The notes beneath the pieces were generated by a model, which made no database searches, had not been told where the DNA came from, and saw only the letters and a list, made by a program, of their open reading frames with translations. The translations under genes and the position numbers were made by a program. From IMG/VR virus record IMGVR_UViG_3300041402_000666, positions 1 to 32,753 of that record: 32,753 nt of DNA; one strand, written 5' to 3'. The stretch is from a virus. Shown here in pieces: positions 6,749 through 12,910 of this stretch; the stretch's first letter is position 1; every line of letters starts with the position of its first letter.

Positions 6749-7663
6749 TTAGGTGATAGCTATTGCGGTTAAACCAAGATAGTTCAAGCCCGTGTAACCC
6801 GTCCGCTTGCTTATACAGTGGTTGTTGTCGGCGAAGTTGACAAACTTGTTCTCGTCTATCATCAAATACCCCACCGCTGGCGTTCGCTGAACCTGAATTC
6901 CGATGGCGTTCGCGACGTCAAGGGAAGCGAAGCGATTTTCTACGACGAACAACATTGGGCGGCTTGTCGTATTGTTGTAAACACGGACGCCGTGGGCGGC
7001 AGCCCGAACCCTGAAGTGGTTTCGGCGGATTATGGACATATAACCGCAATCGGCAAAGACCGACCCCGTCGCGTAATCCATAAACGCGCAATCTTCAATT
7101 ATCGTGGTAGGCGCGTCAACCGTGTGGGCGTCGCCAACTCCCGAACCGACTTCGTTCCCCGCGACAATGGCCCAAAGCGCGGTCGCATTGCCCCCGAAAT
7201 AGCAATGGTGAACGTGGTTCCGCCAGGTGTTTGCTGAATGGGCGATTTCCAGAGATATTCCCGCGCCCTGGTCGTGGAATCCTAGATAAGCAAGTTCGGT
7301 CTGACCATTCGGCGAATCAATCTTGATTAGCGTTTCAGTCCCGTGGGTATGTATAGAAGGCTGGCCCCATTGGTGCCCCGAAGACATGACGCCTAGTAGC
7401 TTTAAGCCGTCCTGGGTAATCTGAAGCGTCGCGCCTTCCAGGTAAACGCCCCTACCAACAACGATTATCGCGTCGTCGGGTGCGACCGAAAGTGCCTGCG
7501 TAATGGACTTGAAGGCTTTGTCCCAACCGGACCCACTATTGGAATCGGAACCGCTATTCCAATCGCAGTAATATTTTAGACCCTTGACCTGGACCCCGTA
7601 TCCGACCAGGTCGTCAACCGATATTCGGTCGAAGTGGTGGTGGCCTCTCCAACGAACTGTCAT
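6749..7663 (-). CDS. Right-handed beta-helix (pectate-lyase-fold) virion protein
   Basis: 304 aa. After a short N-terminus comes YYCDWNSGSDSNSGSGWDKA, the 'G.D.n.G.s...p..ti..A' entry of pectate-lyase-fold proteins, then AFKSITQALSVAPDDAIIVV. Repeated short strands and turns follow (EDCAFMDYATGSVFADCGYM; RRNHFRVRAAAHGVRVYNN; VENRFASLDVANAIGIQVQ). This fold is common in tailspikes and surface-binding proteins. Unusually, the gene sits directly after the major capsid gene and before FmdB, so it could be a capsid-borne fibre. No catalytic residues can be assigned. Confidence 0.72.
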   Translation of the reverse strand: MTVRWRGHHHFDRISVDDLVGYGVQVKGLKYYCDWNSGSDSNSGSGWDKAFKSITQALSVAPDDAIIVVGRGVYLEGATLQITQDGLKLLGVMSSGHQWGQPSIHTHGTETLIKIDSPNGQTELAYLGFHDQGAGISLEIAHSANTWRNHVHHCYFGGNATALWAIVAGNEVGSGVGDAHTVDAPTTIIEDCAFMDYATGSVFADCGYMSIIRRNHFRVRAAAHGVRVYNNTTSRPMLFVVENRFASLDVANAIGIQVQRTPAVGYLMIDENKFVNFADNNHCISKRTGYTGLNYLGLTAIAIT

Positions 7664-7736
7664 TTCGTTTCCCCCTTTTCAGTTCGATTTCGGGAGCCGG
7701 TTCATATTCCAGGATCCCGATTTGCCAGTTCAATGC

Positions 7737-8699
7737 CTAGCTCATAACCGATGCGAAGTAAACACCCAGGTCGGCTCCTGTGACTTTGAAGTCGAACGCG
7801 TGTTTCCCTTTCAGGAAATCGCGGTCGCGGTCTTCCTGGACTGTTGGGATAATGTTCACAGTCAGGTCCGAATCGTCAATGTTCCAAGCGAAGGTATAAC
7901 CTGCCGCTGGTTCCCGCAAAGCGGGTCGTTCCGGAACATACAGAAGAAGTGCGTTCTTCCCCCAAACAAAAGCCTGAGTTGCAGAACTAGCCCCTTCCAG
8001 GGATGTTCGCTGGACACATTTCCCAATAAGAAGCTTTTCAATGTCCAGGGCTTCAGCGACTTGTTCCTGAGTCAGAATGCCGCGCCCGGTGTATTTATAC
8101 ATATCCAGGAGTAACGGGTGCCGGCGAAGTTTGCTGAAGACCTGTTTGCCGATTACCATGGTATTCGGTTCAACACCCGTATTCTGAAGGACCGTATCGC
8201 GATAAGTGTCAATATCATCGGGCGGATCCGAGTTATCGTAATCGTCCCAAGCGACGAAATCGGTTCCAACGGTTGGGTTCGTGTCCCATATTGAGCCCGC
8301 GAAGACTGCCGTAGCAATCTGAATTTCGCGGTTCAGCATGAATTGATGGGCCAACCATTCGGTTCCTGTTTCTTCCAGTTGGACAGCAACGTCCTGGTTC
8401 TTTTTGTCTTCCCAAGGTATCGCGTAGCCCAGGTGATAAATGTCGCAGTAATATTCGTCAGTCGAAAGCTTCATACGACCTTCGGGGTAAGTGTCCCCGG
8501 GTGTTCGGAGTTCAACCTGATTAGTCAACCAGGACCCCTTGTCCCAAACGTAGTATTTATCGCTTTGCTTTTCCACAGGGACTAACGGTAAGACCTGGTC
8601 AGCGATAAAGGTTTTATTCCGATACGCAATAGCGATTTCTGACAAGGCTGCATCAATATGAATATCGCCTGCGGTCGGATTGCCAAAATGTTGTTTCAT
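7737..8699 (-). CDS. Major capsid protein
   Basis: 320 aa, the usual size for HK97-fold capsid proteins without a delta domain. It begins MKQHFGNPTAGDIHIDAALS and continues with an 'ALSEIAIAYRNKTFIADQVL' segment typical of one common phage capsid family. Helical 'LNREIQIATAVF' and 'VIGKQVFSKLRRHP' segments resemble the E-loop-to-spine helix and P-domain of that family. It follows the protease/scaffold and decoration genes, with SD GAAGGGGG. A 70-bp gap to the next gene contains only that gene's SD region. Confidence 0.85.
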   Translation of the reverse strand: MKQHFGNPTAGDIHIDAALSEIAIAYRNKTFIADQVLPLVPVEKQSDKYYVWDKGSWLTNQVELRTPGDTYPEGRMKLSTDEYYCDIYHLGYAIPWEDKKNQDVAVQLEETGTEWLAHQFMLNREIQIATAVFAGSIWDTNPTVGTDFVAWDDYDNSDPPDDIDTYRDTVLQNTGVEPNTMVIGKQVFSKLRRHPLLLDMYKYTGRGILTQEQVAEALDIEKLLIGKCVQRTSLEGASSATQAFVWGKNALLLYVPERPALREPAAGYTFAWNIDDSDLTVNIIPTVQEDRDRDFLKGKHAFDFKVTGADLGVYFASVMS

Positions 8700-8740
8700 T
8701 GTAGCGTTTTCCCCCTTCTTCAGATTTTCAATGATACGGG

Positions 8741-9130
8741 TTAAGCCGTGTCAATCGCGCCTGGGAATGAGAAGTTGAATACCCCCATTTCCCCATCGCT
8801 ATCCGCGCCTTCGACGCAAGTCCCAACGCAATGAGTAGTAGTATCGGCCGTTTCCCAAAGTGCGACCTTGCCCCCACTGGCAATGCGGACCTTTTCGCCC
8901 GCGGCAATCGCTTCCGAGACTACGCCAGGAGCCCGACCGATAATAAGGACTTGCGCGGTTTCCCCGTCTTCAGGTTTATTTATAACCATGCCCGCGGGAA
9001 TATCAGTATCTGCTGAAGTCAAGGCGACCTGACGGTCAGCTTCCAGCTTACAACCGTAATACTGTTTCGAAGAAAAGTCGTCGCCCGCCTTCATGGATTC
9101 GGTCCAAATTAACTTTTCGTTTACGCCCAT
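8741..9130 (-). CDS. Capsid decoration protein (DUF2190-like)
   Basis: 129 aa. The core DIPAGMVINKPEDGETAQVL and later GEKVRIASGGKVALWE match the DUF2190/gpD-like pattern 'G.......g..v.v...G.......a.i..Gd.v..d..G'. Such trimeric proteins stabilise the expanded shell. It lies between protease/scaffold and major capsid genes, the standard place. SD GAAGGGGG, 10 nt from ATG. Confidence 0.72.
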   Translation of the reverse strand: MGVNEKLIWTESMKAGDDFSSKQYYGCKLEADRQVALTSADTDIPAGMVINKPEDGETAQVLIIGRAPGVVSEAIAAGEKVRIASGGKVALWETADTTTHCVGTCVEGADSDGEMGVFNFSFPGAIDTA

Positions 9131-9170
9131 TTTAAGCGTTCCCCCTTCTTATTGATTTATTGACCCGTTT

Positions 9171-9797
9171 CTACTGCCGCCTAGCGAAGTACAAGTCGGG
9201 ACGGGCTTTGGACACAGTCTTGATTGCTTGAGCCTTTGAAGCGTCCTTGTTTTCCGCCATGTATTTAGATACTTCGTTATCGAAGTCGGTTGGTCCAGCT
9301 ATCCTTGCAGTACCGACTATCTTCATCGCTTCAGCGGTCAGACGATTCGCTTCCTTAAGAGCCGCGTACTGTGTTTCTGCGGCATCCTTGCCCGCTTCGG
9401 CCTCAATGTCGGCCAGCTTTACAGCGTGTTCGCGGGCAGTCCCGGGAATCGCACTGAATTCGCGGGTCTTGTCTTCCCAATCCCGAATGCGCTTTTCAGC
9501 TTCCAGCTTTTCGATTCGGGATGTCGCTTTCGCGAATTCCTTCGACATTTCGCCTTCAGGAGCAGCGGCTTTCAATGCTTCAATGACGGCGACCATTTCT
9601 TCAACGGTCGCTTCAGCGCCCAGGCCCAGGGCGGCGGCTATATCGGCAACCCCCTTCCCTGGTTCTTCAGGCAAGGCTTCCACGATTTCGCCAACAGTTA
9701 CTTCGGCTTCGTCCTGGAACTTTTCCGCCAGATCCTTGACTAGCAGAGCCTTGATTTGGTCGGCGGTCATGTCTTTGAATGCTTTGAGTTTCTTCAC
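9171..9797 (-). CDS. Nested scaffold protein from an internal GTG start
   Basis: Inside the protease-scaffold frame a GTG (9795-9797, VKKLKAFKDM) follows AAGGGGG with a 10-nt gap, the same SD and spacing used by the decoration gene at 9130. The 208-aa product would hold only the helical, Glu/Ala-rich scaffold. Lambda (C/Nu3) and many phages make scaffold in this way. The SD and start are seen; their use is inferred. Confidence 0.62.
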   Translation of the reverse strand: MKKLKAFKDMTADQIKALLVKDLAEKFQDEAEVTVGEIVEALPEEPGKGVADIAAALGLGAEATVEEMVAVIEALKAAAPEGEMSKEFAKATSRIEKLEAEKRIRDWEDKTREFSAIPGTAREHAVKLADIEAEAGKDAAETQYAALKEANRLTAEAMKIVGTARIAGPTDFDNEVSKYMAENKDASKAQAIKTVSKARPDLYFARRQ

Positions 9798-10985
9798 GTC
9801 TTTGTTACCCCCTTCATTTGAGTGAGAATGCGCCTGGCCTTTTAACCAACCACAGACGCGGACAGGGTCAGTAATGCCAGGCTTGCCCGTCAGTTCAGAT
9901 ACACATTGATCGAAACCGACAGTCCCGACCCAGGCAATTAGAGGTTGAATATTCCCCTGGTATTCCTGGTCGGCATAAGCGCGGACTTCTTCGGCGACTT
10001 CCGCGTCGTCGCCCTGGTCAACGGAATGTTTACCGCCCACCATGCGTTCGAATAGTTCAGTAATGTTACCGAACAAAGCCCTGAATAATGGTGCGCCCTT
10101 CTTCCCCTTGATTATGTCCGCAACCTTACTTCGAATCTCGTCGAACTCGGATCGAAGCGTTGCAGGATCCGGTAGCTGATCGCCAATCTTAAACGACCAT
10201 ACCCGCGCACCTTTCCTAGTCCCGCCGAATACCAGGGCCTTTTCCAGGGTTGCCTTGTCAACTGCCGCTTCTTCCGCGCCCAATAAGGCAACCCCTGTTA
10301 TTACGGGACCGTAATCCCCGACCGTATCTTCAATCTCGACTGATACAGTCGAGTATTGGCCGCCTTCGATAAGTTTAGTTATCGGCTCGGGGATATTATC
10401 GAACGCTGCGACCAGAAGGTCGCCTTTGCGTTCGAGGGAAGTCATATTACCAATTTTGATTTGACCCTGACCGTTATCACCCGTTATCACTTCAATGGGT
10501 ACGCCCAGGGCTTCGGCTATTTTACGGTTGAATTCGTCAGACGTATGTCCGCATTTGATCGGCACTAGTAAAGGGACACCCGCCCGGAATGCCTTGACCA
10601 TTTCATCCAGATCATCGTTTTCCCAGGACTTTTCGAATCCCGCGCTATCAGTCCAAGTACCCGCAGCGAATATCGTGACTCCCGAAATCTTCTTCATGCT
10701 CGGAGCTTGAAACTGTTTCAACCAACCGAATCGGGTCAGTTCATAACCCGCTTCTTCAGCCGCAGTAGTCGCTTCCTGGTAAGCTATTGATTCCGATTTA
10801 CCAGCGACCAGAGCCACATCGTAAGCGTTCAGGAAAGGTTCGGGATACTTATCGGCTGCCATACCCGATGGCCAAGCTCCCGTTATCTTCTTATGTAACC
10901 AAGCGCAAAAGCCTTCAGGACTGGACTTGTCAGCGTTCTCTATAACACACTGGTCAAAATCAGCATACGGTCCGAATGGTGACAT
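9171..10985 (-). CDS. Prohead protease fused to scaffold
   Basis: About 604 aa from ATG at 10985, preferred over an upstream GTG at 10991 because GGGGG then lies 9 nt away. Residues 90-260 resemble Mu I/S49-like phage proteases, with VPIKCGHTS, LLVAAFDNIPEP and YSTVSVEIED; His and Ser of a serine protease are plausible but not proven. The second half is Ala/Glu-rich and helical (coiled coil, about 400-570) like scaffolds. A short Cys motif occurs twice: FDQCV...FCAWL near residue 10 and FDQCV...VCGWL near 358. A nested start at 9797 would give the scaffold alone. Confidence 0.75.
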   Translation of the reverse strand: MSPFGPYADFDQCVIENADKSSPEGFCAWLHKKITGAWPSGMAADKYPEPFLNAYDVALVAGKSESIAYQEATTAAEEAGYELTRFGWLKQFQAPSMKKISGVTIFAAGTWTDSAGFEKSWENDDLDEMVKAFRAGVPLLVPIKCGHTSDEFNRKIAEALGVPIEVITGDNGQGQIKIGNMTSLERKGDLLVAAFDNIPEPITKLIEGGQYSTVSVEIEDTVGDYGPVITGVALLGAEEAAVDKATLEKALVFGGTRKGARVWSFKIGDQLPDPATLRSEFDEIRSKVADIIKGKKGAPLFRALFGNITELFERMVGGKHSVDQGDDAEVAEEVRAYADQEYQGNIQPLIAWVGTVGFDQCVSELTGKPGITDPVRVCGWLKGQAHSHSNEGGNKDVKKLKAFKDMTADQIKALLVKDLAEKFQDEAEVTVGEIVEALPEEPGKGVADIAAALGLGAEATVEEMVAVIEALKAAAPEGEMSKEFAKATSRIEKLEAEKRIRDWEDKTREFSAIPGTAREHAVKLADIEAEAGKDAAETQYAALKEANRLTAEAMKIVGTARIAGPTDFDNEVSKYMAENKDASKAQAIKTVSKARPDLYFARRQ

Positions 10986-11160
10986 TCTCACTTACCCCCT
11001 TTTCGATGCCATTACGACGCCGCCAGTACTGAGTAATATTTTCGCCCGAGACAAGCGCAACCGCTCCGCAAACAAGGCAATCCTCAAAGGATTGATTCCC
11101 CATTCCGCGGGATAGTTCCTGATTGATAGTCATAGCATTTTGACAATTCGGGCACTCCAT
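10960..11160 (-). CDS. Small zinc-ribbon protein upstream of protease
   Basis: 66 aa from ATG at 11160 (GGGG 6 nt upstream). A longer frame reaching 11226 would run through the intrinsic terminator at 11178-11213, so I reject that start. CPNCQ (residues 3-7) and CLVCGAV give four zinc ligands; the C-terminus is basic (QYWRRRNGIEKG). The end overlaps the start of the protease gene by 26 nt. Function unknown. Confidence 0.6.
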   Translation of the reverse strand: MECPNCQNAMTINQELSRGMGNQSFEDCLVCGAVALVSGENITQYWRRRNGIEKGVSENVTIRTVC

Positions 11161-11177
11161 TTCAGACCCCAATTTAT

Positions 11178-11213
11178 AAAAAAACCCCGAAGGACGGTAA
11201 TCCGTCTTCGAGG
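11178..11213 (-). terminator. Intrinsic terminator after the RNA unit
   Basis: On the minus strand CCTCGAAGACGG-ATTA-CCGTCCTTCGGGG forms a stem of about 12 bp with one bulge, followed directly by seven Ts (11178-11184). This is a textbook rho-independent terminator. It lies just after the tRNA-like element, in the middle of the head operon, so downstream head genes need read-through or another promoter. Confidence 0.85.
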
Positions 11214-11242
11214 TTGGTCGGGCCAACTTTAAGGGCGGTCTT

Positions 11243-11317
11243 TGGTAACGGGCCGGGGAGTTGAACCCCGTTCTTCGGCTTATGGAACCGACGACTTTCC
11301 GGTTGTCCTACCCGCGC
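11243..11317 (-). tRNA. tRNA-like element, possible tRNA-Met(CAT), imperfect
   Basis: Reading the minus strand: a 3-bp D-stem (GAC/GTC) with a GG-containing loop; an anticodon stem TCGGT/GCCGA with loop TCCATAA (anticodon CAT, but C instead of U at position 33); a perfect T-arm CGGGG-TTCAACT-CCCCG; then a 7-nt 3' strand GCCCGTT, discriminator A and encoded CCA (11243-11245). The acceptor strands pair poorly: only CGGG/CCCG fits, and that is out of register. An outer GGCGG (11317-11321)/CCGCC (11234-11238) stem encloses the element. It may be a degenerate tRNA or a tRNA mimic. Confidence 0.55.
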
Positions 11318-11324
11318 CGCCTGT

Positions 11325-11340
11325 ATTCAATTGTTAAACC
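11325..11340. repeat. Degenerate direct repeat, left copy
   Basis: ATTCAATTGTTAAACC matches ATTCAGTTGTTAACC at 11463-11477, with one substitution and one indel. The two copies bracket the 123-nt structured RNA. Confidence 0.6.
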
Positions 11341-11463
11341 TATGTCAGCTAGTCACTCAGTTGCGGTATGTAAACGGTAGCTACTCCGCCCTACCCTTCA
11401 GTCACGTTCAACAGTTTTCTACCAGGATAACTGGCTCACTGTCGCTTTCGCGTAGCTGACATA
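11341..11463 (-). ncRNA. Candidate structured RNA with closing stem and pseudoknot
   Basis: As minus-strand RNA, a perfect 11-bp closing stem (TATGTCAGCTA, 11453-11463, with TAGCTGACATA, 11341-11351) encloses tightly abutting elements. These are a CGC-GAAA-GCG tetraloop hairpin (11443-11452), then a hairpin ACAGT...ACTGT (11411-11442) with inner GCCAG/CTGGT, then GGTAG/CTACC (11376-11395) whose loop holds GCGG that can pair with CCGC at 11363-11366, an H-type pseudoknot. Coding potential is absent. A promoter lies upstream and a tRNA-like element plus terminator downstream. I do not recognise an Rfam family. Confidence 0.62.
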
Positions 11464-11478
11464 TTCAGTTGTTAACCT
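11463..11478. repeat. Degenerate direct repeat, right copy
   Basis: ATTCAGTTGTTAACCT, the partner of the repeat at 11325-11340. It overlaps the stop codon of the 67-aa gene. The pair may be the trace of a duplication or of an inserted RNA element. Confidence 0.6.
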
Positions 11479-11675
11479 TTCGTCGCTTCTACGACCTGAT
11501 CTTTTGATTTAGTATGGTTCGTCTTTTTTAAAATGTCAAGTAAGCTGGAAATTGGGATAACGGCAACGTGCTTTTCCCCGTGCCGGCGGTCCTTAATAAC
11601 CAGGTTATCGCCGACGACCTGGGCCAGCTTTTCCGAACCACAGCAATCACAATAAACTATGTCGCCGTTCAGCAT
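11472..11675 (-). CDS. Small zinc-binding protein (CDCCG motif)
   Basis: 67 aa. The N-terminal VYCDCCGSEKLAQVVGDN followed by LVIKDRRHGEKH resembles small Com-like or 'CxxCGSEK' phage proteins found beside head genes; only one CxxC is present, with the later DRRHGEKH histidines as possible ligands. The C-terminal half is Lys-rich. The gene ends inside the repeat that flanks the structured RNA, and the promoter for that RNA lies within its 3' part. Confidence 0.6.
   Translation of the reverse strand: MLNGDIVYCDCCGSEKLAQVVGDNLVIKDRRHGEKHVAVIPISSLLDILKKTNHTKSKDQVVEATKG
11511..11539 (-). promoter_or_regulatory. Sigma70-type promoter in front of the structured RNA
   Basis: On the minus strand TTGACA (11534-11539), a 17-nt spacer, then CATACT (11511-11516). 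The -35 is perfect and the -10 matches 4/6. The predicted start near 11503 lies about 40 nt before the structured RNA, so RNA, tRNA-like element and terminator form a unit of about 325 nt. Confidence 0.55.
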
Positions 11676-11687
11676 TCTTTCCCTTCG

Positions 11688-12530
11688 TCAATCGTCATAA
11701 ATACCCCTTCGCCATTCGCCGTTACGAAAGACGGATATACGACAGCGACAATTCCCGCGACACGTCACTTGACCAGCAGGAACAGTCGGAAGCGTTCGCC
11801 AGCCGCCGGGATATTCGCCCGCCAGCTCAGCGCACCCATGGAATCCCGTGGAAGGATGACAATGAACTGCCCTCGGGTCCAGATCCCACCGGACGGGTTC
11901 AGGTGCTAAACCCTGGGCAGCCCGTTCGTCTTCACGAACTCCCCCCAGGGTCTTTTCCGTTTCAAATATAGCAACCCAATATCCGCCCGCATATTGAGCC
12001 GGCATAGCACGCCCCGCGGCACTTGCGTTTTTAATAGCCCGGGCAACAGCCCTTTGTTGTTCAGCACGAAGACCGCCAATTACCGCGATCCCGACGGCGG
12101 GTACCGCAGTTGCCAAGGCCAGGGTAAGCTTTTCGTGAATCTTCGGAACCAGGTTGTTTTTTATAAGTAAGACATTTTCGCGGATTTGGCCCTCGGTCAT
12201 TCCCAGGACCGCGGGAAGTTCGGCACGGGTACCAGCGGCTGTTTTGACGGCGTTCTGAATCCCCTTCGTTTGGATTTCAATTAGGCGTTCTTCCAGTTTT
12301 GGAATTTGCCCGTCCAAGTAGGTTTGAAGCTCGGGAATAGAAGCCCCCTTCTTCGCAAGCCTAGCTATTTCACGTTTCACGGACGCGGCCCATTTATCAT
12401 ATTCGCGAACCAGTTTCCTTTGCTGGCGGTTGGTCCCTTGTTCCCAATCACCCGATCCGATGCGTTGCTTTTGGCCCGCCTTCGGACGGACCCGGAAGCT
12501 ATTATACTTGACCCTCACGGCAATGCCCAT
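11688..12530 (-). CDS. Minor head (head morphogenesis) protein, Mu gpF-like
   Basis: 280 aa, mainly helical. The C-terminal motif is diagnostic: WDLDPRAVHCHPSTGFHGCA, then a 'Y.gGw..lP..pag.vtCrgNCRCrI' signature with conserved Cys and His residues of the SPP1 gp7/Mu F family. These proteins sit inside the head near the portal. It follows the portal gene after one inserted small gene. The start is uncertain: ATG at 12530 has GAGG too close, and an in-frame GTG at 12518 is an alternative. Confidence 0.75.
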   Translation of the reverse strand: MGIAVRVKYNSFRVRPKAGQKQRIGSGDWEQGTNRQQRKLVREYDKWAASVKREIARLAKKGASIPELQTYLDGQIPKLEERLIEIQTKGIQNAVKTAAGTRAELPAVLGMTEGQIRENVLLIKNNLVPKIHEKLTLALATAVPAVGIAVIGGLRAEQQRAVARAIKNASAAGRAMPAQYAGGYWVAIFETEKTLGGVREDERAAQGLAPEPVRWDLDPRAVHCHPSTGFHGCAELAGEYPGGWRTLPTVPAGQVTCRGNCRCRISVFRNGEWRRGIYDD

Positions 12531-12910
12531 TCCTCACCACTCCAAACTTTATTCCACTTCTCCTTCATTACAAAGGCTAGCCAGAGTTGTTCCATTGAAC
12601 CACCAACTTTGCTAAATAACCCTGCATCTAATAACCAATCAATAAAGCCAACTAAATCACGGGATAAATCTCCAACCCTAAAATCACTCTGATAGCGTTC
12701 CTTAGCTAACACCATCTCCTGTAACTGGTCTTGGCGTGGTAGCCAATGTTCACTATAAAGTCTTAGCCTGCCATTTGGGTGTGATACCAATTCTACTTTA
12801 GGTTTTCCATACTCGTAATCAACATAGTAATCACCAAAGTCTAGCTTGGTTTTGTATCCCCATATCCCCTCACAGTTACACATCTTAATGTATTTTTCCG
12901 AAGTGTCCAT
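12515..12910 (-). CDS. Conserved phage protein with WLPRQDQLQ motif
   Basis: 131 aa. The pattern CEGIWGYKTKLDFGDYYVD, then WLPRQDQLQEMV and SMEQLWLAFVMKEKWNK, recurs in many uncharacterised phage proteins, which I recognise as a family without a known function. It is wedged between portal and minor head genes (ATG overlaps the portal stop; its end overlaps the next gene by 16 nt) and looks like a moron. Helical C-terminal half, no catalytic motif. Confidence 0.6.
   Translation of the reverse strand: MDTSEKYIKMCNCEGIWGYKTKLDFGDYYVDYEYGKPKVELVSHPNGRLRLYSEHWLPRQDQLQEMVLAKERYQSDFRVGDLSRDLVGFIDWLLDAGLFSKVGGSMEQLWLAFVMKEKWNKVWSGEEWALP

Noticed and set aside
7584-8114. 176-aa plus-strand frame
   Set aside because: It spans the ends of two well-supported minus-strand genes (capsid and beta-helix protein) and has no recognisable domain.
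9247-9825. 192-aa plus-strand frame antisense to the scaffold
   Set aside because: It mirrors the Ala/Glu-rich scaffold coding strand, is Ser/Ala-rich and lacks an SD; all real genes are on the minus strand.
11161-11226. N-terminal extension of the 66-aa zinc protein
   Set aside because: The extension would run through a strong intrinsic terminator hairpin and has no SD, whereas the ATG at 11160 has GGGG 6 nt upstream.
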